Counted from the stretch's first letter, positions 1-7,197 are shown. The stretch: DNA of 14,383 nt from a bacterium (GCA_004562915.1 SFQZ01000071.1:1-14383), one strand, 5' to 3'. Numbers and translations: made by a program. The notes: generated from the sequence alone by a model not told the origin.

Positions 1-2
1 AG

Positions 3-905
3 AAAGGAGTTTTGACGAAAGGTAATTACCATGACAGCATGAAAAAATGGAGCGGTGGAATTGTGAGGCGAATCGTTAATAATAGAGAGTATCTGGGAAG
101 TGTTGTGTTTCATACAAGAGAGTGTGTACAGGTGGGAGGCTATAAGGTGAAGCATATACCTGTTCAAAAACGCGAGGAGATTCCGGATATTCATGAACCG
201 GTCATTCCTGTTCAATTGTTTTTGGATGCACATAAGAGTGTGGAAATAGAAAAGCAGAAAAAAAGATCGGGAGTTGAGAAGCGGATCAAAGGAACAGAGG
301 ATTCGCCCGTGAAAGGTCTTCTGAAATGCGGAAACTGCAGGCATAATCTGACAAGGAGAAATCGAAAAAATGTTACATACTATTGTCGGTATCGCTACTC
401 TCAGGGGAATGTTGAATGCTGCCCGGGAAATATATCAGAAGAAGAAATCCTTCAAGTAGTCCATGCTGCAATTAAATCACAGATGATGCTGATTGGAGAT
501 ATCAGTCAGATAAAAAAACAGATAGAGAAGAAAGCAGAGCAGGAGAAAAAGAAACATACTAACCGACTTAAAGAAATAAGACACCAGATAGTGCAGGCAA
601 AACAGGAGAAACTGAAATTATATGAGGAATTCAGTGATGGAAAGCTTGCTGAGAATGAATATTTTGAAAAGAAAAAAAGTATCGGTGAGCGAATTTTTAA
701 ACTGGAGGAGAAAGAACAGAATTGTGCGTATATGCCGGTTGGAAAAGAAGAAAAAGCAAATGGAATTCTGAACCTATATGAAACATTTGCTAGGAAAGAG
801 GAACTTTCAAAAGAACTGGTTCATGCATTGATTTCTTGTATCTATGTGTATGACAGAAACCGGGTGGAGATTGTTTTTAAGCATGATGATATATTTAAAA
901 CATAA
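3..905 (+). CDS. Large serine recombinase, C-terminal part (5' end outside window)
   Basis: This is the C-terminal 300 residues of a large serine site-specific recombinase, the enzyme class that integrates and excises phages and transposons of the TnpX/phiC31 type. The frame is open to the left edge, so the serine catalytic (resolvase) domain must lie upstream. A TTG at 12 is not a credible start, because the sequence around it (KKWSGGIVRRIVNNREYLG) belongs to the middle of the family's 'recombinase' domain. A zinc ribbon follows, with CGNC (codons at 327-338), a YYC and an ECC pair. A lysine/glutamate-rich coiled coil of about 80 residues comes next; in this family the coiled coil controls synapsis and direction. 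The C-terminal tail (CIYVYDRNRVEIVF) is typical of clostridial members. The gene ends about 200 bases before the cargo promoter and reads toward the spmA junction. The family is clear; the specific target site is inferred from context. Confidence 0.93.
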   Translation, partial: KGVLTKGNYHDSMKKWSGGIVRRIVNNREYLGSVVFHTRECVQVGGYKVKHIPVQKREEIPDIHEPVIPVQLFLDAHKSVEIEKQKKRSGVEKRIKGTEDSPVKGLLKCGNCRHNLTRRNRKNVTYYCRYRYSQGNVECCPGNISEEEILQVVHAAIKSQMMLIGDISQIKKQIEKKAEQEKKKHTNRLKEIRHQIVQAKQEKLKLYEEFSDGKLAENEYFEKKKSIGERIFKLEEKEQNCAYMPVGKEEKANGILNLYETFARKEELSKELVHALISCIYVYDRNRVEIVFKHDDIFKT

Positions 906-984
906 AAAGCAAGTTGAATCCTGGTTATATGAATGAAAGGACGTTAATAGGAGATTCCTAGATTGTACAGATATAGCATTTTGG

Positions 985-1013
985 TTGACGGTTTTTTCGG
1001 TACAGACTATAAT
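985..1013 (+). promoter_or_regulatory. Sigma-A-type promoter of the cargo operon
   Basis: TTGACG at 985-990 and TATAAT at 1008-1013 are separated by exactly 17 bases, which is one mismatch from the vegetative consensus. It lies in the gap after the recombinase and about 100 bases before the first cargo gene. This implies constitutive or repressor-controlled transcription that does not depend on the recombinase. Confidence 0.8.
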
Positions 1014-1034
1014 TATTTTAGACGTTGAATCAGT

Positions 1035-1052
1035 ATATACCGAAGGGTATAT
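1035..1052 (+). promoter_or_regulatory. Leader hairpin upstream of the cargo operon
   Basis: ATATACC at 1035-1041 and GGTATAT at 1046-1052 form a perfect 7-bp stem with a GAAG loop. It falls about 20 bases after the expected transcription start, inside the 5' leader. There is no T-run after it, so it is not a terminator. It could stabilise the mRNA or bind a regulator. A tiny reading frame (MICI, 1081-1095) follows and overlaps the ribosome binding site of the first cargo gene. Confidence 0.4.
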
Positions 1053-1109
1053 TAATGAAATTGGGAGAGAGCAAATAGGTATGATTTGCATATAGGGAGG
1101 AATACAGGG

Positions 1110-1547
1110 ATGTTAATTGCAGATAAGAGGGATTATAGAAATGGCTATAAAAAACACTATGAATCATATAAAAGAATGAAAAATGATAATTCAAATGTTA
1201 ATAGTAGAAGATTACTTTTGATTTATTGTGTGGAATGCGGATTGAAATATATGTTGCTAGATAAGTGGCGTGAAAATAATCCCAAAAGAATATTGGATGG
1301 TACTGATGAAAAGAAAAAAAGCATTTTAAAATCTCACAATTTGGAAAAAATATTAAAAGAATTAGGTCAGCAAGGTAATTTTAAATTTCCACAATTAGAG
1401 ACAGTACATAAGGACCAAGTGGTGTCGGAGGCATACCATCAACTTTATAGGTATTGTATTCGGATACAGGAAAAAGAACATGACAAAGAAGAAAAAATAG
1501 AAGAAACATTAAAAAATGTGGCATGTTGGATAGAAGAAGGGATGTGA
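1110..1547 (+). CDS. Small all-alpha HEPN-like protein, partner of the downstream ATPase
   Basis: The product is 145 residues, rich in Lys and Glu, with no signal peptide or membrane segment, so it is cytoplasmic. I start it at ATG 1110 because AGGGAGG (1094-1100) lies 9 bases upstream; an in-frame TTG at 1086 has no such site. Predicted helices include SRRLLLIYCVECGLKYMLL (about 32-50), SHNLEKILKEL (75-85) and YHQLYRYCIRIQ (109-120), followed by a long charged helix. The pattern of a hydrophobic helix, an (S/H)xL segment and a late arginine helix resembles HEPN-type helical bundles. R118 and H124 give an R-x5-H spacing like the HEPN ribonuclease motif, but the residue after the arginine is Ile, not the usual polar one, so catalysis is doubtful. 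The stop is 5 bases before the preferred ATPase start, so the two are almost certainly one operon. The family assignment is tentative. Confidence 0.75.
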   Translation: MLIADKRDYRNGYKKHYESYKRMKNDNSNVNSRRLLLIYCVECGLKYMLLDKWRENNPKRILDGTDEKKKSILKSHNLEKILKELGQQGNFKFPQLETVHKDQVVSEAYHQLYRYCIRIQEKEHDKEEKIEETLKNVACWIEEGM

Positions 1548-1552
1548 AGAAA

Positions 1553-4189
1553 ATGCTGTTATATACATGGAAAGATGTAGAACGAAAATTATTATTAGAT
1601 AAAAATAAATGGGGAACCACAATTATTGATATTGAGACATATATTGATGAACTTATAGTTTACTTAAATGAAAATGAAGATGTAAAGAGTGCAAAAAGCA
1701 TATTAGATTTGATATTGGGTGAAAAATATGATGGTAAAAGTGAGAGGGTTTTGCTGGATTTTTCGAATGAATATTTGAATGTTATTTTTGAAATAGGGGA
1801 AAGTGGGGGAAAACCAAGCGTTGTTGCTCCGCTTTTTAAAAATATTTTGTATCAGGAGTCTGCATATTATAACGAACTGATAGAAAAAGAGCTTTCTGGA
1901 GTACCAGTGCTTGCATTTCATTCATATAAAGGTGGCGTAGGAAGAACATTGTCTTTGTTGGCATTTGTCAAGGCATGGTCATCGTTAAAAGATTTAAGGA
2001 ATACAAAAAAGATTCTTATTGTGGACGCAGATCTGGAGGCTCCAGGAATCACGTGGTTAACATCAAATCAAGAGGAACCAGCATTTAGTTTTTTAGATTT
2101 ACTGGAAGTTGCACAGGAGAAAGATAATGCAGATGAAATTATCGAATTAGTTGCTGATAAAATATCGGAGTTTACAATTAAAATAGAGACTGAGAAGAGC
2201 ATAGTGGAACATATTGTTTTACCAACATACAGATATATAGAGCAACTATTGGATATGTATTCAAGTCCAGAAAGTCTTGCACTAAGTTACAATAAAAAAT
2301 ATATTCTGGCAGAAATTTTATCAAAATTAGGTGAGAAAGTGGATGCAGAATTAGTATTAGTTGATTTGAGAGCAGGATTAAGCGAATTTTCTGCCCCGTT
2401 ATTATTTGATCCTCGAGTGAAAAAATATTTGGTGACATCAACTTCATATCAGTCTGTGAAAGGAACAGAAATATTATTGCATCAATTAAGCAAAGGGCTG
2501 CCTTTGAATGGAGATTCTAAAATACCGGAGATTTTATTGACAATGGGACAGGAAGGAGTAAATATCACGGATATTGTTAGCGAGTTAGTAGCTGTTTATG
2601 ATCAATACTTGCCAGATGACAGAAAATATATAACAGATAATATAGTGACTGAACTTCCATTTGCAAGTGAACTTGTTCATTTAGAAACTTTACAGAAAAT
2701 AATGAAGAGTTTAGATGGAAGAGATTTTTATAAAAAAATGTTTGAACTTGTTCAGAATAGTTATAGCATTCCAAAAGGAACGCAAAAAACAGAGACTAAT
2801 TTAACACGCGAAGAAATTATAAAACGCATTCATGACTTTGCAGAAACGCAAATCACAGCTGAAGGAAATGGTGCGATTGAAATATTAATGACAGATTCTA
2901 TTCAAAACCTAATTAAAAAGTATAAAAATAGTGTTCCTAATACAGTAATAATGGGAGCAAAGGGGTCGGGAAAAACATTTTTATACAGAGAAATATTAAG
3001 AAATCAGTATTGGGAAGAATTCATTGAATATATGGATAAAAATTCTGTTAAAACAACAAAAGTTGATAAAGACGATAGGCATGTTTTGATGGTCCCATTG
3101 TTTGCAAGTAGAAATGCGGGAGGATTATATGAAATTATAGAAGCTGCTATACAAAATTATAATAAAAACAGTGCGAAAGGTAAAATAGAAAACTCTGTAT
3201 GTATTGACAGCACAGATAGATTGGTAGGATATTTAAGAAATAATCATGATGAATTAGAATGGAAAGATATTTGGAAGAAGATTATTTTAAGTGCGGTAAA
3301 TAATGCGTATCAGTCATTCGAAGAATTTGATCAGGATTTAAGAAAGACAAATATTAAGGTAGTATTTTTAATAGATGGTTTGGAGGAAATTATTCAACAT
3401 ACGATTGTATCTGAAAATGAGAAGAATGCTATAACGGCATTATGCAGAGATTTGATTGGTGAAGTAAAAATAAAATATACTAATGTTGGACTAATGGTAT
3501 TTTTGAGGAAAGATATGGTAAGAGATTCATTAACAGTTAATTATGAACAATTCTATTCACAATATCGTTCTGTAGAATTACAGTGGTCAAGTACAGAGGC
3601 ATTGAGACTTGTGGTTTGGTTAACTAGCCAGGTTGTTCCAGATTTTTATCAAGAGGAAGTTCCATTAGAAGCAGCACCGAAAGAAATAATTGATCGAATG
3701 CTCAATAAATTATGGGGTGTAAAACTGGGAAAACCGACATCAAATGAGGCAAATTCATCAAGGTGGATTTTGGCAGCATTATCAGATTTTAACGGACAGT
3801 TGCAGGCACGAGATATAATTAGATTTTTAGAGAAGGCTACTGTAAATACAGGTAGACCTATTTATACGGATAGATATCTAATGCCGGCAGAAATAAAAAA
3901 AGCTGTATCTGATTGTTCAAGTGAAAAAATCAGTGAAATAAGAGAAGAAATTAAGGCACTCGGTCCCATTTTTGATAAGTTGGAAAATGCGCCAGCTGAA
4001 AAGAAAATATTACCATTTTCTAGTGATACTTTTAATCTTACGCAAGCGGATGAAAAAATCATGAAGCAAGAGGGATATTTAAGAATAGAAAATGATAAAT
4101 ATTATTTGCCAGAGCTAATTAGGCATGCTTTGAAATTTAAATATGGAAAAGGTGCTAGACCAAAGGTACTCTCTTTATTACTAAAATAA
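1553..4189 (+). CDS. KGGVGR-variant ParA-like ATPase fused to AAA/STAND-like ATPase with C-terminal winged helix
   Basis: This is an 878-residue soluble protein with two NTPase modules. After an N-terminal region of about 115 residues, HSYKGGVGRT (K126 to T132) is a MinD/ParA-type deviant P-loop in which the usual second lysine is Arg131. It is followed by ILIVDADLEAPG and a Walker B-like LVLVDLRAG. A second P-loop, GAKGSGKT with K474, is followed by Walker B VVFLIDGLEE (D608) and the FLRKDMVR strand typical of STAND/AAA+ conflict ATPases. The C-terminus (EGYLRIENDKYYLPELIRHAL) reads as a winged helix. I prefer ATG 1553 over the in-frame ATG 1523, which would overlap the upstream gene. MLLYTWKDVE resembles the natural N-terminus, and GAAGG/GTGAAG precede it. 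Proteins with the KGGVGR variant occur in bacterial conflict systems. A role as sensor and switch for the upstream small protein is inference. Codon use is strongly AT-biased, suggesting transfer. Confidence 0.9.
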   Translation: MLLYTWKDVERKLLLDKNKWGTTIIDIETYIDELIVYLNENEDVKSAKSILDLILGEKYDGKSERVLLDFSNEYLNVIFEIGESGGKPSVVAPLFKNILYQESAYYNELIEKELSGVPVLAFHSYKGGVGRTLSLLAFVKAWSSLKDLRNTKKILIVDADLEAPGITWLTSNQEEPAFSFLDLLEVAQEKDNADEIIELVADKISEFTIKIETEKSIVEHIVLPTYRYIEQLLDMYSSPESLALSYNKKYILAEILSKLGEKVDAELVLVDLRAGLSEFSAPLLFDPRVKKYLVTSTSYQSVKGTEILLHQLSKGLPLNGDSKIPEILLTMGQEGVNITDIVSELVAVYDQYLPDDRKYITDNIVTELPFASELVHLETLQKIMKSLDGRDFYKKMFELVQNSYSIPKGTQKTETNLTREEIIKRIHDFAETQITAEGNGAIEILMTDSIQNLIKKYKNSVPNTVIMGAKGSGKTFLYREILRNQYWEEFIEYMDKNSVKTTKVDKDDRHVLMVPLFASRNAGGLYEIIEAAIQNYNKNSAKGKIENSVCIDSTDRLVGYLRNNHDELEWKDIWKKIILSAVNNAYQSFEEFDQDLRKTNIKVVFLIDGLEEIIQHTIVSENEKNAITALCRDLIGEVKIKYTNVGLMVFLRKDMVRDSLTVNYEQFYSQYRSVELQWSSTEALRLVVWLTSQVVPDFYQEEVPLEAAPKEIIDRMLNKLWGVKLGKPTSNEANSSRWILAALSDFNGQLQARDIIRFLEKATVNTGRPIYTDRYLMPAEIKKAVSDCSSEKISEIREEIKALGPIFDKLENAPAEKKILPFSSDTFNLTQADEKIMKQEGYLRIENDKYYLPELIRHALKFKYGKGARPKVLSLLLK

Positions 4190-4203
4190 GTCCATAGGAT
4201 ATG

Positions 4204-4256
4204 AAAAGAAACAAGTAAGCTACTAATTGCCGATCGGTAAGAAACTTGTTTCTTTT
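4204..4256 (+). terminator. Probable terminator of the cargo operon with a 13-bp stem
   Basis: A perfect 13-bp inverted repeat (4204-4216 with 4244-4256) starts 15 bases after the ATPase stop codon and ends in TTTTATTT. The 27-base loop contains an 8-bp palindrome, CCGATCGG (4230-4237). The stem is AT-rich, so it may be weak as a terminator. Its place at the end of the element also allows a role in recombination. Confidence 0.6.
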
Positions 4257-4267
4257 ATTTACAGTAT

Positions 4268-4308
4268 ATATGTAAAGAATAAAGAATCAAGAAATCTCTT
4301 TTACATAT
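4268..4308. repeat. Inverted repeat next to the element boundary
   Basis: ATATGTAAA at 4268-4276 and TTTACATAT at 4300-4308 are perfect 9-bp inverted arms with 23 bases between them. They lie 20 to 60 bases inside the inferred junction with spmA. Serine integrase attP sites contain inverted half-sites, so this could be part of the recombinase's binding site. That is inference from position. Confidence 0.45.
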
Positions 4309-4325
4309 TAAAGCAATAAAATAAA

Positions 4326-4345
4326 GTCAACTCCTTGACATTAGC
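4326..4345. other. Inferred right attachment junction (attR-like) with spmA
   Basis: Reading backward from the SpmA sequence, homology to the conserved Gly-Asn-Ala-Ala-Thr region stops at the residues encoded around 4338 (TLAGLEAM). The upstream codons (NKVNS) do not match, and a TAA occurs in frame at 4317-4319. The crossover therefore lies in roughly these 20 bases. The exact core cannot be given without the left junction, which is outside the window. Confidence 0.55.
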
Positions 4346-4637
4346 TGGTTTAGAAGCCATGGAGAGGCTGGCAGAACTGGAGGATGAGAGGAGAATGGGA
4401 CGGATTACAGGATCTGTTCAAAAGAAGGGGATTGCCAGCAATGAGATGTGTACCTTTTTGATACTGAATATCTCATCATTGCAGCTGATTCCGGTGAATA
4501 TTATCGCTTACAGAAGCCAGTATGGAAGTGCAAATCCGGCTGTCATTGTGGGACCGGCGATTGTAGCTACGGCAATCAGTACAGCAGTGGCGGTGGCGTT
4601 TTGTAAAGTGATGGATAGAGGTAAGCGGAGAGCGTGA
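4335..4637 (+). pseudogene. Spore maturation protein A (SpmA), 3' fragment split by the element
   Basis: About 100 residues match the C-terminal half of SpmA, a nucleoside-recognition (Gate-fold) membrane protein. In Bacillus and Clostridium it acts with SpmB in spore-core dehydration and heat resistance. Diagnostic stretches are SNEMCTFLILNISSLQLIPVN, AYRSQYGSANPA and a final membrane helix (IVGPAIVATAISTAVAVAFC). Full-length SpmA is about 190-200 residues, so the N-terminal half is missing. The TTG at 4335 has no ribosome binding site, and an in-frame stop lies at 4317. This is thus the 3' part of an interrupted gene, not an independent short gene. The 5' part is expected on the far side of the element, outside the window. 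Either excision restores spmA during sporulation, or the gene is dead. The partner spmB is not next to it but at 11538-12062 on the other strand. Confidence 0.85.
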
Positions 4638-4765
4638 AGTCTCTCCGAGGCGAAAGGATCGTTTTCATCATGTTTTGATTAAAGAACTGTTTCCGTTTGA
4701 TGAAAAAGAAAGGCAAGATTTGGCGTGATGATCAGGGGTGTGTTGCTGCAAAAGAGGATGGAGGA

Positions 4766-4829
4766 AACCGGACAGGACACAGGTCTGTCCCCTGTCCGGT
4801 TTGTCCCCTGTCCGGTTCTGTTCCGGTTT
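4766..4829. repeat. REP-like hairpin and tandem repeat cluster
   Basis: A 16-base unit, TGTCCCCTGTCCGGTT, occurs twice in tandem (4786-4801 and 4802-4817), followed by a degenerate third copy (4818-4829). An inverted, slightly shortened copy lies at 4766-4779. The inverted copy pairs with the first direct copy (AACCGGACAG with CTGTCCGGTT, then GACA with TGTC) around a 6-base loop. It can pair with the second copy instead. The array sits just after the glgP stop on the minus strand and in the gap after spmA. It has no U-tract, so it looks more like a REP-type palindromic repeat than a normal terminator, although it could slow transcription from either side. Confidence 0.65.
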
Positions 4830-7082
4830 CTAGAGTTTCCAAATATCTCTGTTATACTCCTCAATGGTTCTGTCGGAGGAGAAATATCCGGCTTTGCTGA
4901 TGTTTACAAGCATTTTCTGTGCCCATGCTTCTCTGTCTGTATAGTCTTCAAAGGCCTGTTCTTTTTTTGCAACATAGTCTTCGAAATCCAGGAAGGTCAT
5001 GAACCAGTCTTTGCCAGCCAGTTCCTGTTTCAGACGGTAAAGATTTTCTTCACATCCTACAGCCAGCATCTGTGGCCCAGTGATGAAATCTACAACTTCA
5101 TGGATTACAGGGTTATTCTGGTAGTAGTCTTGTGCTACATAATCCCCATGCTGGTAATGAGCAATTACTTCGTCACTGGAAGCACCGAAGATATAGATAT
5201 TATCATCCCCCACCAGTTCATGAATTTCCACATTGGCACCATCTTCTGTTCCCAGAGTTACGGCACCGTTCAGCATGAATTTCATGTTTCCGGTACCGCT
5301 GGCTTCCTTGGATGCCAGTGAAATCTGTTCGGAAATATCACAGGCAGGAATCAGTTTCTCAGCCAGTGTTACATTGTAGTTTTCTACCATAACCACGTTG
5401 AGATATGGTTTTACATCCGGGTCATTGTCAATGATTTCCTGCAGGCAGAGAATCATATGAATGATATCTTTGGCGATGGTGTAAGCAGGTGCAGCTTTTG
5501 CTCCGAAGATTACAGTGATCGGTGTTTTTGGAATCTTTCCTTTTTTAATCTCCAGATATTTGTAAATTACATACAGTGCGTTCATCTGCTGACGTTTGTA
5601 CTCATGAAGACGTTTGATCTGAATATCAAAGATAGAGTTTTCGTTGATATGCAGTCCCTGGGTCTCTTCCAGATATTCTTTCAGTGCAGTCTTATTGTTC
5701 TGCTTGATTTCCAGCAGACGGGAAAGAACTTTCTTATCTTCCATATATTTCTGAAGTTCGCTCAATTCTGTGGCATCCTTCTTATATCCCTCACCAATCA
5801 GCTCTGTAACTGCATTTGCAAGTTCAGGATTACAGTGAAGCAGCCATCTTCGGAAGGTAATTCCATTTGTCTTATTATTGAACTTCTCCGGATAAATACG
5901 ATAGAAGTTATTTAATTCGGAATTTTTCAGAATTTCCGTATGCAGAGCGGCAACACCGTTGACACTGAATCCGTAGTGAATATCAATATGAGCCATATGA
6001 ACTACATTGTTACGGTCAATAATGGCAACGCTTTCATCCGTAAAACGTCTTCTTACCTTATCATCCAAAACTTCGATGATCGGCACAAGCTGCGGTACCA
6101 CTTCTTTGAGATAATGGATTGGCCATTTTTCCAATGCTTCTGCCAGGATGGTATGGTTGGTATAGGCACAGGTTCTCTGTACTACACTAATGGCATCATC
6201 CATATCCATTCCCCGCTCCATGAGAAGACGGATCAGTTCCGGAATTACCATGGTCGGGTGAGTATCATTGATCTGAATAACCGCATAGTCAGCCAGATCG
6301 TACAGATTACTTCCTTTTGCTATACACTCATCAAGAATCATCTGTGCACCGGCACTTACCATAAAGTACTGCTGATAGATTCTCAGTTTTCTTCCCTCTT
6401 CATCACTGTCATCAGGGTACAGGAACAGAGTCAGATTGTGGGCGATATCCCTTTTATCGAAGCTGATTCCGTCTCTTACGATGGATTCGTCTACAGAATC
6501 CACATCGAACAGATTCAGTTTGTTGGTACGGTTATCATATCCGGTTACAGCAATTTCATATTTTCTTGCCTGCAGAGTAAAATCTTTGAAAGTTACCGGA
6601 TAACATACGTCGGTCTTAGTTAACCAGCTTTTTTCCTCAATCCAGGGGTTCTTCGTTTCTTTCTGCAGCCTGTTTACGAATTTCTGTTTAAACAGTCCCA
6701 AATGATAGTTCAGACCGATTCCGGCACCTGTATAACCCAGTGTGGCAATAGAGTCCAGGAAGCAGGCAGCCAGTCGTCCGAGACCGCCGTTTCCGAGAGA
6801 AGGTTCCTGCTCCAGTTCTTCAATCTGGCAGATATCCTTTCCTGCTTTTTTCAGAAGCTCTTTTACTTCACTGTAGATTCCAAGGTTGATCAGGTTGTTA
6901 GAAAGCAGTTTTCCGATAAGAAATTCTGCTGAAATGTAATAAATTTTCTTTTTGCCTTCTTTATATTCTTTTTCTTTTGCCATGTCCTGTACCATGGTCA
7001 AAAGAGCATCATATATTTCCTGATTGCTGCATTCGCAGAGGGGTTTTGGTAACTGACTTAAAAGTCTTTCCTCAATTTTCAT
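4830..7082 (-). CDS. glgP: Glycogen/maltodextrin phosphorylase
   Basis: The 750-residue cytoplasmic enzyme releases glucose 1-phosphate from the ends of glycogen or maltodextrins, using pyridoxal phosphate. The cofactor motif EASGTGNMKFMLNGA is intact, with the Schiff-base lysine at residue 601. Other family blocks are IYYISAEFLIGKLL near the N-terminus, EPSLGNGGLGRLAACFLDS, INDTHPTMVIPELIRLL and KRLHEYKRQQMN. I start it at ATG 7082 (MKIEERLL) because AAAGGAG stands 7 bases upstream; an in-frame ATG at 7103 has no such site. The length is close to that of the compact clostridial phosphorylases, with no visible defect. No other glycogen genes are adjacent. It is transcribed divergently from the AraC-type gene, which makes that regulator a candidate controller. 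Whether glycogen or maltodextrin is preferred cannot be read from the sequence. Confidence 0.97.
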   Translation of the reverse strand: MKIEERLLSQLPKPLCECSNQEIYDALLTMVQDMAKEKEYKEGKKKIYYISAEFLIGKLLSNNLINLGIYSEVKELLKKAGKDICQIEELEQEPSLGNGGLGRLAACFLDSIATLGYTGAGIGLNYHLGLFKQKFVNRLQKETKNPWIEEKSWLTKTDVCYPVTFKDFTLQARKYEIAVTGYDNRTNKLNLFDVDSVDESIVRDGISFDKRDIAHNLTLFLYPDDSDEEGRKLRIYQQYFMVSAGAQMILDECIAKGSNLYDLADYAVIQINDTHPTMVIPELIRLLMERGMDMDDAISVVQRTCAYTNHTILAEALEKWPIHYLKEVVPQLVPIIEVLDDKVRRRFTDESVAIIDRNNVVHMAHIDIHYGFSVNGVAALHTEILKNSELNNFYRIYPEKFNNKTNGITFRRWLLHCNPELANAVTELIGEGYKKDATELSELQKYMEDKKVLSRLLEIKQNNKTALKEYLEETQGLHINENSIFDIQIKRLHEYKRQQMNALYVIYKYLEIKKGKIPKTPITVIFGAKAAPAYTIAKDIIHMILCLQEIIDNDPDVKPYLNVVMVENYNVTLAEKLIPACDISEQISLASKEASGTGNMKFMLNGAVTLGTEDGANVEIHELVGDDNIYIFGASSDEVIAHYQHGDYVAQDYYQNNPVIHEVVDFITGPQMLAVGCEENLYRLKQELAGKDWFMTFLDFEDYVAKKEQAFEDYTDREAWAQKMLVNISKAGYFSSDRTIEEYNRDIWKL

Positions 7083-7140
7083 GATGATTCTCCTTTCAAA
7101 CATCAGATTTTAAGATGTCCTTTTTGTTTATCACAATTGA

Positions 7141-7197
7141 ATTATACAATCAAAAATCTTAATAATCTTGCAAAATAGCCTCCGATTATAGTACAAT
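7141..7197. promoter_or_regulatory. Divergent promoter region between glgP and the AraC-type gene
   Basis: For the plus strand, TTGCAA (7168-7173) and TACAAT (7192-7197) with an 18-base spacer form a fair promoter for the regulator. For the minus strand, ATTATA at 7141-7146 is a perfect TATAAT for glgP but lacks a good -35 at normal spacing, which would suit an activator-dependent promoter. TTGCAA is its own reverse complement and lies between the two -10 boxes. Confidence 0.5.

Larger units (their letters stand above)
1..4337. mobile_element. Right-hand part of a serine-recombinase integrative element inserted in spmA
   Basis: A large serine recombinase gene cut by the left edge, a two-gene cargo unit and two inverted repeats precede a sharp switch into the interior of the spmA reading frame near 4335. 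The cargo genes are visibly more AT-rich than the housekeeping genes to the right. Large serine recombinases usually sit near one end of the phage or integrative element they mobilise, and these elements often integrate inside conserved genes. The left end, the other half of the attachment site and the 5' part of spmA are outside the window. The element's total size, and whether it is a prophage, an integrative conjugative element or a small island, cannot be seen. The right boundary is inferred from where SpmA homology begins and is good to about 15 bases. Confidence 0.7.

Noticed and set aside
12..905. TTG at 12 with GGAG before it, as the start of a short recombinase-like gene
   Set aside because: The upstream frame is open and the sequence is mid-domain, so this is the middle of a longer gene.
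1086..1109. TTG start for the small cargo protein
   Set aside because: ATG 1110 has AGGGAGG at proper spacing; the TTG has none.
1110..1547. Calling the small protein a proven HEPN ribonuclease toxin
   Set aside because: The R-x5-H pair lacks the usual polar residue after Arg, and the assignment rests on pattern only.
1553..4189. Chromosome or plasmid partition (ParA/MinD) function
   Set aside because: The second ATPase module, the arginine in the P-loop and the absence of a ParB-like partner argue against it.
4766..4829. CRISPR array
   Set aside because: The units are 16 bases in direct contact without spacers, and there are no cas genes.
4725..6623. Several plus-strand open frames of 150-230 codons
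   Set aside because: They lie antisense to glgP, whose motifs are intact along the whole stretch; their translations show no recognisable domain.
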